Positions 34,788 to 42,250 of a stretch of DNA of 64,000 bases are shown here, one piece after another (position 1 is the first letter of the stretch; each line of letters opens with the position of its first letter). This DNA comes from Acidobacteriota bacterium (lineage in GTDB: Bacteria > Pseudomonadota > Alphaproteobacteria > Caulobacterales > Hyphomonadaceae). Where the stretch lies: assembly GCA_016712445.1 (NCBI GenBank), contig JADJRB010000001.1:372001-436000 (forward strand), read 5' to 3'. A program made the translations under genes and the position numbers. A model generated the notes under the pieces. The model made no database searches and had not been told where the DNA came from. It saw only the letters and a program-made list of their open reading frames with translations.

Positions 34788-35707
34788 TCCCCCTCTGGCA
34801 AGGCAGCTGCAACCAGTGGGACTGCGACGAGATGGGGCACATGAATGTGCGCGTCTATGTCGAGAAACAACTGGAAGGCCTCGTCGCGCTTTGCCACGCG
34901 GCCGGCATGCCGAATGCGTTCCGGCCGGATTCGCCCTCGACTGTCTCGCCGACTGACCAGCATATCCGCTTCATCCGCGAGGTCCTGCCCGGCCGCCCGC
35001 TGACGATGCGGGGCTGCGTGCTGGAGATCGGCGAGAGCGATGCCGTCATCTACCAGGAACTGCGCCATGCGGATGGGACGCTGTCGGCTTCCTTCCGTAC
35101 ACGGATTGCACATATCGATACCGCCGAAGGCACCGCCTTTCCCTGGAGCCGGCTTGTGCTGGCGAAGCTGGAAGCCCTAAAGGGCGTAACGCCTGACGAG
35201 GCGAAACCCCGCTCGTTCGATCCCGATGCCCCCGGCCTGCCGGCCGACCAGATCACGCTGGACCGCGTCGAACAGGTCGGCGCGCCGCTGATCGGCATGG
35301 GCGCCGTTCCGGCAGTTCATTGCGGGCCTCACGGACAAATGATTCCCTCTTGGATCATCGGACGTATTTCGGACTCGGTGCCGAACCTCCTGTTTGACTG
35401 GCGCAACCGCGTTGGCCAGAACTCCGGTGGCCGCCGCATGGGCGCGGCCGTGCTCGAATATCGCCTGCGCTACCACCGGCTGCCGCAGGAGGGCGACCGC
35501 TTTGTTGTCCACACCTCGCTCGGCAAGGTGATGGGCAAGACACACAACCTGATCCACTGGGTGATGGATCCCCGCAGCGGCGGGCCCTGGGCGACGTGCG
35601 AAGTGATCGCCATTTCGCTCGACCTCGATGCGCGCAAGGCCGTGGAGGCGCCCGCCGAGATGATCGCCGAGCTGGAGAAGATCGCGCCGCGCGGGCTGAC
35701 GATCTAG
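34784..35707 (+). CDS. Double-hotdog thioesterase-like protein
   Basis: A protein of 307 residues with two hotdog modules. Module 1 contains NQWDCDEMGHMNVRVYVEKQ, where Asp and the following helix match 4HBT-type acyl-CoA thioesterases (WDCDEMGHMNV). Module 2 starts near residue 165 (PSWIIGRISDSVPNLLFDW) and has LEYRLRYHRLPQEGDRFVV. No other domain is present. Start ATG 34784 overlaps the TGA of the Fur-family gene, implying translational coupling to a zinc regulator, an odd pairing. Substrate unknown. Confidence 0.78.
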   Translation: MIPLWQGSCNQWDCDEMGHMNVRVYVEKQLEGLVALCHAAGMPNAFRPDSPSTVSPTDQHIRFIREVLPGRPLTMRGCVLEIGESDAVIYQELRHADGTLSASFRTRIAHIDTAEGTAFPWSRLVLAKLEALKGVTPDEAKPRSFDPDAPGLPADQITLDRVEQVGAPLIGMGAVPAVHCGPHGQMIPSWIIGRISDSVPNLLFDWRNRVGQNSGGRRMGAAVLEYRLRYHRLPQEGDRFVVHTSLGKVMGKTHNLIHWVMDPRSGGPWATCEVIAISLDLDARKAVEAPAEMIAELEKIAPRGLTI

Positions 35708-36891
35708 AGATAGCCCGAGAGGATTCCGGCGAGCGCCGGGATGTCTTTCGGATGCAGGCCTGCGATGTTGATGCGGCCTGAGGCGGGCATGTAGACGCCG
35801 TGCATTTCGCGCAGTTCGACCGTCTGGGCGGCGGACACGGGAAGTTGCGAAAACATGCCGTTCTGCGCCTTCAGCGCGGCCAGCGCGTTGGAGCCGGTGG
35901 CGGCGACCAGCGCGTCCGAGAGTTCGGCGCGCAGGCTTTTCATCCGGGTACGCATGGCGGCAACTTCGGCTTCCCATTCCTTGCGCAGGTCCGCGTCGCC
36001 AAGGATGGTCGCGACGATGCCCGCGCCGTGCGCAGGCGGCATCGACCAGGTGGCGCGGCCATTGTCGGCGACGTGGGTCGTTGCCGCCGCGATCGCCTCG
36101 GCGCTGGAGCCCAGCACAAGGAAGCAGCCCGTCCGTTCGCGGTAGAGCCCGAAATTCTTCGAGCAGGAATAGGCCACCATCGCTTCGCCGGCGGCGTCCA
36201 TAAAGGCCTGCACGCCGTCCATGTCGCGCTCAAGACTGTTGGCGAAGCCGTGATAGGCGACATCGAGCAGCACCAGCAGCCCCTTCTCCTTGGCCATCAC
36301 GCCGAGGGTTTTCCAGTCGTCGACCGAAGGATCGATGCCGGTGGGATTGTGGCACGGCCCCTGGATGATGACGCCGTCGCCCGGCTCGGCGGCCGAGAGG
36401 TCTGCCATCATGCCGAGCTGGTAGAATTCGCCGTCGCGGGCATAGGCATATTCCTTCACCTCGAGGCCGAGCGACTTCACGACATTCGGATGGTTCGGCC
36501 AGGTCGGCTTCGACACCCAGACGCGCTTGGTGCCGGTCTTGCGCATCAGGCTGACGCCCTGGAACAGCGCGCCGCAACCGCCGGGCGCGGTGAAGGACAG
36601 CGTGCGGCCTTCCTTGCGGGCCGGATGATCCTTGCCGAAGACGAAATCTTCGACATGCGCGCAGAAATCCGTGTTGCCGCGCTGGCCTTCATACACTTTC
36701 GTCGCCTGCGCCTCGATCAGGCGCGCTTCGGCTTTCTTTACCGAGGAGAGGATGGGCGTGTTGCCGTCCATGTCCTTGTAGACGCCGACGCCGAGATCGT
36801 ACTTTTCCGTGCGCGGATCGGCGCGGTAGGCCGCCATCAGGCCGAGCAAGGCATCGGGCGGCAGGGTTGTGAGGCTCGAGAAGTGGGACAT
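35704..36891 (-). CDS. Aromatic/aspartate aminotransferase (TyrB type)
   Basis: A 395-residue PLP-dependent class I aminotransferase in the AspC/TyrB subgroup. It starts MSHFSSLTTLPPDALLGLMA, with YDLGVGVYKDMDGNTPIL, the substrate-binding GPCHNPTGIDPS (Asn-Pro-Thr-Gly), the PLP Lys in AYSCSKNFGLYRERTG, and the C-terminal Arg in MPASGRINIAGL. It probably converts tyrosine or phenylalanine to the keto acid used by HPPD encoded at 42-43 kb; aspartate is also possible. Its TAG and that of the convergent thioesterase share a CTAG. ATG 36891 is chosen over a longer frame with no homologous sequence. Confidence 0.9.
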   Translation of the reverse strand: MSHFSSLTTLPPDALLGLMAAYRADPRTEKYDLGVGVYKDMDGNTPILSSVKKAEARLIEAQATKVYEGQRGNTDFCAHVEDFVFGKDHPARKEGRTLSFTAPGGCGALFQGVSLMRKTGTKRVWVSKPTWPNHPNVVKSLGLEVKEYAYARDGEFYQLGMMADLSAAEPGDGVIIQGPCHNPTGIDPSVDDWKTLGVMAKEKGLLVLLDVAYHGFANSLERDMDGVQAFMDAAGEAMVAYSCSKNFGLYRERTGCFLVLGSSAEAIAAATTHVADNGRATWSMPPAHGAGIVATILGDADLRKEWEAEVAAMRTRMKSLRAELSDALVAATGSNALAALKAQNGMFSQLPVSAAQTVELREMHGVYMPASGRINIAGLHPKDIPALAGILSGYL

Positions 36892-37025
36892 GGGCAGGTT
36901 CCGGATGGCTTCGGGCAGACCTAGCGGCTTTTGCCGGGCGGGTGAACCCCGCCGGATTGACGCGGCGTGACAATTGCGCGGGGCGCGCGGATCGCGAAAC
37001 ATGCTGGCCTGCAAGGGAGACACAG

Positions 37026-37319
37026 ATGACCGCCTACGTAGTCCTGATCCGCGAGAAGCTGCGCGATGAAGCCGCGATGAAGAAATATGGCGAGGCCGCC
37101 GCTGCCGCACGCGGCGACCACAAGCTCACGGCGCTGGCTTTTTACGGCAAGCATGAAGTGACCGAGGGCGCCGATGCTGAAGGCGTCGTGATCCTTGCCT
37201 TCCCGACGATGGCCGAAGCGAAGCCCTGGTACACGAGCCCGGAATATACCGCCGCCAAGGTGCACAGGTTTCAGGCGTCGGACTACCGGGTGATTTTTGT
37301 GGAGGGCTTGGAGGGATAA
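37026..37319 (+). CDS. DUF1330 family protein
   Basis: A 97-residue ferredoxin-like-fold protein of the DUF1330 family (dimeric alpha-beta barrel). It starts MTAYVVLIREKLRDEAAMKK, contains LTALAFYGKHEVTEGADAEG and the typical ending AKPWYTSPEYTAAKVHRFQA followed by SDYRVIFVEG. Role unknown. GGGAG lies about 7 nt before ATG 37026. It is divergent from the aminotransferase gene. Confidence 0.88.
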   Translation: MTAYVVLIREKLRDEAAMKKYGEAAAAARGDHKLTALAFYGKHEVTEGADAEGVVILAFPTMAEAKPWYTSPEYTAAKVHRFQASDYRVIFVEGLEG

Positions 37320-37320
37320 G

Positions 37321-37500
37321 AAATCGCACCGCGATTTCCCCGACAAGGCCAGCTGTCTGGAAGACAGCTGGCGGGCCCAATAAGCAGCCCCCTCCGGCCC
37401 TTCGGGCCACCTCCCCCGTAAACGGGGGAGGAAGACGTCGCAATCGGCTGCACCCTTATCCTCCCCCGCAATGCGAGGGAGGCGTTTGGGCCGCAGACGG
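37321..37500. repeat. Cluster of intergenic palindromes (REP-like)
   Basis: This 180-nt gap contains at least four hairpins: AAATCGC/GCGATTT (37321-37337), CCAGCTGTCT/AGACAGCTGG (37349-37371), GGCCC/GGGCC around TTC, and CTCCCCCGT/ACGGGGGAG (37411-37430), then CCTCCCCCGCA...GCGAGGGAGG (37462-37482). The CTCCCCC-type units are of the kind dispersed through many alphaproteobacterial genomes. No gene is seen. Confidence 0.65.
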
Positions 37501-37510
37501 CGGCGGGCTT

Positions 37511-38077
37511 TCACGACGTATCCAGCCCCGCCCATGCCAGCGGGCGAGCCGCCTGATCGAGGCGCAGGAGCAGCGTGTCGATGCCGGGGCCGAGGCGGCG
37601 GATGACGTGCCAGGGCGCGGGCATCTCGCGCAGACCCGCGTGGAGCAGCGTGCCGAACCGGCGCGCGAGACGGCGGGCATGCGGCGCGGGATTTGCGAGG
37701 ACGCCGGCGAGCCGCTCGGCGGCCTGCAAGAGCAAAGCCCATTGCAGCGCGGGCGGGTCTTCGCCGGAGGACGCGCTGCCGGGGCGCGCAGGATGTTCGA
37801 TCAGCGGAAAGAGGGTCGCGCGGGCGCCACTTCGCGCCGACACCGGCGTGGGAATATCTTCCGTGGACGGAAGTCTGACGCGCGGCGGCGGGAGGACCAG
37901 CCCGGCGGCGAGCACATGAATGTAGCGGCGCACCAAAGCCGTGACGGCGATCAGCTGCGCCCGCGCCTCCTGCGCGATGGCGGCGAAGGCGTCTGGCGCC
38001 GTCGCTCGCAGTAGCGCACGCAGCGCGGACAAAAGCCGGGCGATGGGATACCAGAACTCGGGACGGGTGCGGGTCAT
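37511..38077 (-). CDS. Hypothetical helical protein, Ala/Arg/Leu-rich
   Basis: A protein of about 188 residues starting MTRTRPEFWYPIARLLSALR. It is rich in Ala, Leu, Arg and Pro and mostly helical by composition (LQWALLLQAAERLAGVLANP; ARRLARRFGTLLHAGLREMP), without a signal peptide or a recognised domain. Codon bias fits the neighbourhood. ATG 38092 is an alternative start. Ribosome binding site is weak for both. Uncertain whether expressed. Confidence 0.5.
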   Translation of the reverse strand: MTRTRPEFWYPIARLLSALRALLRATAPDAFAAIAQEARAQLIAVTALVRRYIHVLAAGLVLPPPRVRLPSTEDIPTPVSARSGARATLFPLIEHPARPGSASSGEDPPALQWALLLQAAERLAGVLANPAPHARRLARRFGTLLHAGLREMPAPWHVIRRLGPGIDTLLLRLDQAARPLAWAGLDTS

Positions 38078-38219
38078 CTGCGGAGCATACATCCGCGCGG
38101 GATGCGGCCGGATTCGCCGCGGCAAGTTTTTTTGCAAGGCTTTGTTCTGGAGAAGTTTATTTCCCTGAATGGGCGGCGAAAGGGTTGCACACGCGGGAAC
38201 CTGTGCACCCTCGAAGGCC

Positions 38220-38274
38220 CTCACCTCCCATTGCTTTGCAATGGGCCCTTGCTCTCCCGCAAGCGGGAGAGGAG
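38220..38274. repeat. REP-like element family A, inverted copy
   Basis: CTCACCTCCCATTGC-TTT-GCAATGGG followed by CTCTCCCGC-AA-GCGGGAGAG. It is the reverse complement arrangement of the element at 30381-30426. Confidence 0.7.
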
Positions 38275-38298
38275 TTAGTTGTGCGCGCGGCAAGTCCC

Positions 38299-38364
38299 TG
38301 ACCCCTCTCCCATGAAATGGGGGAGGAGGGACCCGCGACCGGAGGTCGTGGGAGGTGAGGGTCT
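38299..38364. repeat. REP-like element family A, direct copy
   Basis: CTGACCCCTCTCCCATG, then AATGGGGGAGGAGGGACCCG and GTGGGAGGTGAGGGTCTGA. Order and spacing match 30375-30438. It abuts the end of scoB, so it may also help end that transcript. Confidence 0.7.
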
Positions 38365-38368
38365 GACT

Positions 38369-38998
38369 TTACGAAACCAGCGTCGCTTCGGTCTTTGCCT
38401 TCACTTCGTCCATCGTGACGCCGGGGGCGAGTTCGATGACTTTCAGGCCGCCGGGGACGACGTCCATCACGCAGAGGTCTGTGATGATGCGGTTGACGAC
38501 GCCCTTGCCGGTGAGCGGCAGGGTGCACGCTTTCAGCACCTTGGATTCGCCGGCCTTGTTGGCGTGGTCCATGACGACGACGATGCGCTTGACGCCGGCG
38601 ACAAGGTCCATCGCGCCGCCCATGCCTTTGACGAGCTTGCCGGGGATCATCCAGTTGGCGAGGTCGCCGTTCTCGGCGACTTCCATGGCGCCGAGGATGG
38701 CGATGTTGATATGGCCGCCGCGGATCATCGCGAAACTGGTCGCCGAGTCGAAGAAGCTGGTGCGCGGCAGCGTGGTGATCGTCTGCTTGCCGGCGTTGAT
38801 GAGGTCCGCGTCTTCCTCGCCCTCATAGGGGAACGGGCCCATGCCGAGCATGCCGTTCTCGCTTTGCAGCGTGACGTCCATGCCTTCCGGGATGTGGTTG
38901 GCCACCATCGTCGGGATGCCGATGCCGAGATTCACATAGTAGCCGTCGTGAAGCTCTTTTGCGGCGCGGGCCGCCATGTCGTCGCGTGTCCAGGCCAT
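38369..38998 (-). CDS. scoB: 3-oxoacid CoA-transferase subunit B
   Basis: The 209-residue beta subunit of succinyl-CoA:3-ketoacid CoA-transferase, which makes acetoacetyl-CoA from acetoacetate. The catalytic Glu lies in VTLQSENGMLGMGPFPYEGE (SENG motif). The N terminus MAWTRDDMAARAAKELHDG and the tail IELAPGVTMDEVKAKTEATL are normal for the family. Acetoacetate is a product of the tyrosine pathway encoded upstream, so the gene fits the locus. GAGGACAGG precedes ATG 38998. It is separated from scoA by an inserted TPR gene. Confidence 0.94.
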   Translation of the reverse strand: MAWTRDDMAARAAKELHDGYYVNLGIGIPTMVANHIPEGMDVTLQSENGMLGMGPFPYEGEEDADLINAGKQTITTLPRTSFFDSATSFAMIRGGHINIAILGAMEVAENGDLANWMIPGKLVKGMGGAMDLVAGVKRIVVVMDHANKAGESKVLKACTLPLTGKGVVNRIITDLCVMDVVPGGLKVIELAPGVTMDEVKAKTEATLVS

Positions 38999-39007
38999 CC
39001 TGTCCTC

Positions 39008-39571
39008 TTAATCTTGATTGTTCGGGGGAACATAATTGTCCCAGCCTTCAGGCGGCGGAAGCAATATGCTCGTAACAAAGCGGAAGTACTCTTCGGGCTG
39101 ATCGTCAAAAATCTTCTTCCCGCCCATGATAAGGGCACGCGCAAACTCATCTCCAGCTTTCGGCTGATCACCGCGATCATAGAATATTTTTCCAAGCCGC
39201 AAATGAATTTCCGGGTCCCCCAAGCCGCCAGGACTTAGCACCGCATCAGAATATGCGCTCAGCGCGGTTTCGGTATCTCCAGCCTGCAGGTACATGTCCC
39301 CGAGATACTGGAACAGCTTCGCGCTGTGACCATCATATCCCTCGGACTCAGCGAGATTGAGCGCTTCAATTATGGCGTAATAAGCCTTGGTGCGGCCTTC
39401 GAATGTATTCGCGGCCAGGCCCTCCGCCGCGACTTTTATGGCAACTTCCGCGAAAGCCACGGTACGCTCTTTTCCTTGGCCAGACATTACGGCGTCATCC
39501 CCTTCGGCAATAGTCCACTGCGTGCCCCAGCTGAAAACAGCTAAAAGCAAAAGAATGCGGACAGTCAGCAC
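39008..39571 (-). CDS. Exported TPR-like protein inserted between scoA and scoB
   Basis: A 187-residue protein not recognised as a named family. MLTVRILLLLAVFSWGTQWT is a signal peptide. The mature part has two to three TPR-like helical hairpins (YLGDMYLQAGDTETALSAYS; IHLRLGKIFYDRGDQPKAGD). Gaps are 2 nt to scoA and 9 nt to scoB, so it is embedded in the operon. By eye its coding sequence is clearly AT-richer than the flanking sco genes (for example AATATGCTCGTAACAAAGCG), which suggests recent acquisition. Function unknown. Confidence 0.78.
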   Translation of the reverse strand: MLTVRILLLLAVFSWGTQWTIAEGDDAVMSGQGKERTVAFAEVAIKVAAEGLAANTFEGRTKAYYAIIEALNLAESEGYDGHSAKLFQYLGDMYLQAGDTETALSAYSDAVLSPGGLGDPEIHLRLGKIFYDRGDQPKAGDEFARALIMGGKKIFDDQPEEYFRFVTSILLPPPEGWDNYVPPNNQD

Positions 39572-39573
39572 GA

Positions 39574-40281
39574 TCAGTGGCTCTCCCGTTTGCGGGTGGT
39601 GCGTTGTTCGATTCGCTTCTCGAAGCTGCCCTTGATGATGCGCTGCACGAAGATGCCCGGCAGGTGGATGTGGTCGGGGTCGATGTCACCGGTGGGGACG
39701 ATTTCCTCGACCTCGGCGACGGTGACCTTGCCGGCCATGGCCATGGGCGGGTTGAAGTTGCGGGCGGTCTTGTTGAAGACGAGGTTGCCCTGCGTGTCGG
39801 CCTTCTCGGCCTTCACGATCGAAAGGTCGGCGACGAGGCCGGTCTCTAGGATATAGGTCTCGCCGCCAAACTCGCGGTGTTCCTTGCCTTCGGCGACCAG
39901 CGTGCCGACGCCGGTTTTCGTGTAGAAGCCGGGGATGCCTGCCCCGCCGGCGCGGCAACGTTCGGCCAGCGTGCCTTGCGGGTTGAATTCAAGCTCGAGC
40001 TCGCCGGAGAGGTACTGGCGCTCGAACTCCTTGTTCTCGCCGACATAGGACGAGATCATCTTCCTGATCTGGCGCGTCTTGAGGAGGAGGCCGAGTCCGA
40101 AATCATCGACGCCGGCATTGTTGGAGATGGCGGTGATGTCCTTCACGCCCGAGTCGCGCAGGGCGAGGATGAGGTTTTCCGGGATGCCGCAGAGGCCGAA
40201 GCCGCCGGCCATCACCGTCATGCCATCGAAGGTCAGCCCGTCGAGAGCCTCCTTCGCCGATTTGTAGACCTTGCTTGCCAT
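39574..40281 (-). CDS. scoA: 3-oxoacid CoA-transferase subunit A
   Basis: The 235-residue alpha subunit of succinyl-CoA:3-ketoacid CoA-transferase. It starts MASKVYKSAKEALDGLTFDG, followed by MTVMAGGFGLCGIPENLILA (CoA-binding region), ERCRAGGAGIPGFYTKTGVG and DLSIVKAEKADTQGNLVFNK, all standard for ScoA. The C-terminal HLPGIFVQRIIKGSFEKRIE is also typical. Together with ScoB it feeds acetoacetate into central metabolism as acetoacetyl-CoA, which the thiolase at 15-16 kb could cleave. Confidence 0.94.
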   Translation of the reverse strand: MASKVYKSAKEALDGLTFDGMTVMAGGFGLCGIPENLILALRDSGVKDITAISNNAGVDDFGLGLLLKTRQIRKMISSYVGENKEFERQYLSGELELEFNPQGTLAERCRAGGAGIPGFYTKTGVGTLVAEGKEHREFGGETYILETGLVADLSIVKAEKADTQGNLVFNKTARNFNPPMAMAGKVTVAEVEEIVPTGDIDPDHIHLPGIFVQRIIKGSFEKRIEQRTTRKRESH

Positions 40282-40391
40282 CCGGCATGAGCTCCCTTGT
40301 CGTTCCCGCGGCGGTGTTCCGTGTGCCTAGCACAAACTGCGGCGCCTGCATGCCCCAACGCAATGCGAATTTCAACAGCTGTTGAAGAAAT

Positions 40392-41402
40392 TCAGACCGC
40401 TTCGACCGTCTGTTCGATGGCGCCGAAAATCGAATGGCCGGTGCTGTCGTGCATCTCGATGCGCACCGTGTCGCCGGGCTTCATGAAGGGCGTCTTCGCG
40501 GCGCCGGCGGCGATGGTCTCGATCATGCGGATTTCGGCGATGCAGGAATAGCCGAGGCCGCCTTCGCTGACGGGTTTGCCCGCGCCGCCATCCTTGCCCT
40601 TGTTGGAGACGGTGCCGGAGCCGATGATCGTGCCGGCGGAGAGGGCGCGCGTCTTTGCGGCGTGGGTGACGAGGCGGGGCAGATTAAAGGTGGCGTCGAC
40701 GGCGGCATTGGCGCGGCCGAAAGGGGCGCCGTTGAGGTCGACGCGGAGCGGCAGGTGGACGAGGCCGTCCTGCCAGTTGGGGCCGAGCTCGTCCGGCGTG
40801 ACGGCGACCGGGGAGAAAGCGCTGGCGGGCTTCGCCTGGAAGAAGCCGAAGCCCTTGGCGAGTTCGCCGGGGATGAGGCCGCGCAGGGAGACATCGTTGC
40901 AGAGCATGATCAGCTTGATGTGGTGGCCGGCCTCTTCCTCGCCGACGCCCATCGGCACGTCATCGGTGATCACGGCGATCTCGCCTTCCATGTCGCAGCC
41001 CCATTCGGGATCGGCGAGCGGGATCGGATCCCGCGGGCCGAGGAAGCCATCCGAGCCGCCCTGGTACATCAGGGGGTCGTAGTAGAAGCTCTCGGGCACC
41101 TTGTCGCCGCGCGCGGCGCGCACCAGCTCGACATGGTTGATATAGGCCGAACCGTCCGCCCACTGATAGGCGCGGGGAAGCGGGCTCTCGCAGTCGTGTT
41201 CGTGGAAGCGGAAGGTCGGCACGGAGCCCAGCTCCACCTGCCCGGCCAGCGTTTCCAGCTCCGGCCCGTAGATCGACCACTTGTCGAGCGCGGCCTGCAG
41301 GGTCGGCGCGATACGGGCGGCGTCGGTGGCGCGCGTCAGGTCGCGGCTGACGACGACGAGGCGGCCATCGCGGGTGCCATTGCGGAGGGTGGCGAGTTTC
41401 AT
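40392..41402 (-). CDS. Fumarylacetoacetate hydrolase family protein
   Basis: A 336-residue FAH-superfamily enzyme, most likely fumarylacetoacetase acting in tyrosine catabolism to give fumarate and acetoacetate. The metal-binding acidic triad is visible in WGCDMEGEIAVITDDVPMGV (DMEGE) with the second acidic cluster in CNDVSLRGLIPGEL. The substrate region FGFFQAKPASAFSPVAVTPD and the GSGTVSNKG loop are present. It is shorter than the animal enzyme, as in many bacteria. Location between ScoA and the VOC/HPPD genes supports the assignment. AAGGA lies 6 nt before ATG 41402. Confidence 0.87.
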   Translation of the reverse strand: MKLATLRNGTRDGRLVVVSRDLTRATDAARIAPTLQAALDKWSIYGPELETLAGQVELGSVPTFRFHEHDCESPLPRAYQWADGSAYINHVELVRAARGDKVPESFYYDPLMYQGGSDGFLGPRDPIPLADPEWGCDMEGEIAVITDDVPMGVGEEEAGHHIKLIMLCNDVSLRGLIPGELAKGFGFFQAKPASAFSPVAVTPDELGPNWQDGLVHLPLRVDLNGAPFGRANAAVDATFNLPRLVTHAAKTRALSAGTIIGSGTVSNKGKDGGAGKPVSEGGLGYSCIAEIRMIETIAAGAAKTPFMKPGDTVRIEMHDSTGHSIFGAIEQTVEAV

Positions 41403-41423
41403 CTTGTGTCCTTCTCCCTTGGG

Positions 41424-41466
41424 GAGGCTTCAAAGCCCCCTCTCCCTCATAGGGAGAGGGGGTTGG
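41424..41466. repeat. Palindromic repeat upstream of the FAH gene
   Basis: CCCCCTCTCCCT-CAT-AGGGAGAGGGGG followed by TTGGGGGTGAGGGTG. A related, inverted copy CCCCTCTCCCCC-AC-GGGGGAGAGGGG lies at 41537-41564. Both resemble family A units but lack its second hairpin. Confidence 0.65.
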
Positions 41467-41536
41467 GGGTGAGGGTGTCAACGGTGAAGTGGAAATATTT
41501 CGGGCGGAGGGATATGCCGCGCCCCCTCACCCCTGC

Positions 41537-41564
41537 CCCTCTCCCCCACGGGGGAGAGGGGTTC
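41537..41564. repeat. Palindromic repeat near the end of the VOC gene
   Basis: CCCCTCTCCCCC-ACGG-GGGAGAGGGG: arms of at least 10 bp. It forms an inverted pair with 41424-41466 and lies 15 nt after the VOC gene stop on the minus strand; it may also act as a transcript end or stabiliser. Confidence 0.6.
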
Positions 41565-41578
41565 AGAGCGAATGAAAC

Positions 41579-42130
41579 CTACTTCGTTTCTTCCTTGATC
41601 TTCTCGTGCAGCCAGGCGGCGTGGCGGGGCGCTTTCTTGGTGGCGCTCCATTCCTCGATCATCGGTTCGGCGACGTCCTTGAGGGACTTCATCTGCTCCG
41701 GCGTGCCGATGTCGGCGGCGAGTTCGAGGCGGTGGCCGTTGGGGTCGAAGAAGTAGATCGACTTGAAGATGCCGTGATGCGTGGGGCCGAGCACGTCGAC
41801 GCCAAGGGACTCAAGGTGCGCCTTGGCGGCGTGGAGTTCGTCGAGGCTGCCGAGGCGCAGCGCGATGTGCTGGACCCAGACCGGCGTGTTCGGGTCGCGG
41901 CCCATTTCCGGCTGCTCGGGCAGCTCGAAGAAGGCGAGCACGTTGCCGTTCCCGGCATCGAGGAAGATGTGCATGTAGGGATCATAGGCGCCGGTCGAGG
42001 GCACATGGTCCTCGGCGATCGCCAGCTGGAAATCCATGCCGAGCGTCTTCTTGTAGAACTCCACCGTCTCCTTCGCATCCTTGCAGCGATAGGCGACGTG
42101 GTGGACGCCTTTGAGTTTGGGGGTGGTCAT
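41579..42130 (-). CDS. VOC-superfamily metalloenzyme (glyoxalase/extradiol dioxygenase-like)
   Basis: A 183-residue vicinal-oxygen-chelate protein with two beta-alpha-beta-beta-beta modules. The four metal ligand positions are filled: His in KGVHHVAYRCKD, Glu in VLAFFELPEQ, His in VWVQHIALRL and Glu in NGHRLELAADIG. It is located between HPPD and the fumarylacetoacetase-like gene with its own good ribosome binding site (AGGAGG). Family members include glyoxalases and extradiol dioxygenases; the substrate here is not evident. A step in aromatic ring breakdown is possible from position but unproven. Confidence 0.85.
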   Translation of the reverse strand: MTTPKLKGVHHVAYRCKDAKETVEFYKKTLGMDFQLAIAEDHVPSTGAYDPYMHIFLDAGNGNVLAFFELPEQPEMGRDPNTPVWVQHIALRLGSLDELHAAKAHLESLGVDVLGPTHHGIFKSIYFFDPNGHRLELAADIGTPEQMKSLKDVAEPMIEEWSATKKAPRHAAWLHEKIKEETK

Positions 42131-42155
42131 CTTGCCGGTCCTCCTGAGCGCTCAC

Positions 42156-42231
42156 CCTGAGCGAAGTCGAAGGGCGAGCGCGAGTTGTTCAAACGTATCA
42201 GCTTGTGGCCCATCCTTCGACTTCGCTCAGG
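42156..42231. repeat. Inverted pair of 18-bp repeats (family B)
   Basis: CCTGAGCGAAGTCGAAGG at 42156-42173 and its exact reverse complement CCTTCGACTTCGCTCAGG at 42214-42231, separated by 40 nt. This CTTCGACTTCGCTCAGGATGAG motif is a dispersed element familiar from several alphaproteobacteria. It fills the gap between the HPPD and VOC genes. Confidence 0.75.
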
Positions 42232-42250
42232 ATGAGCGGTGCATCTTGTT

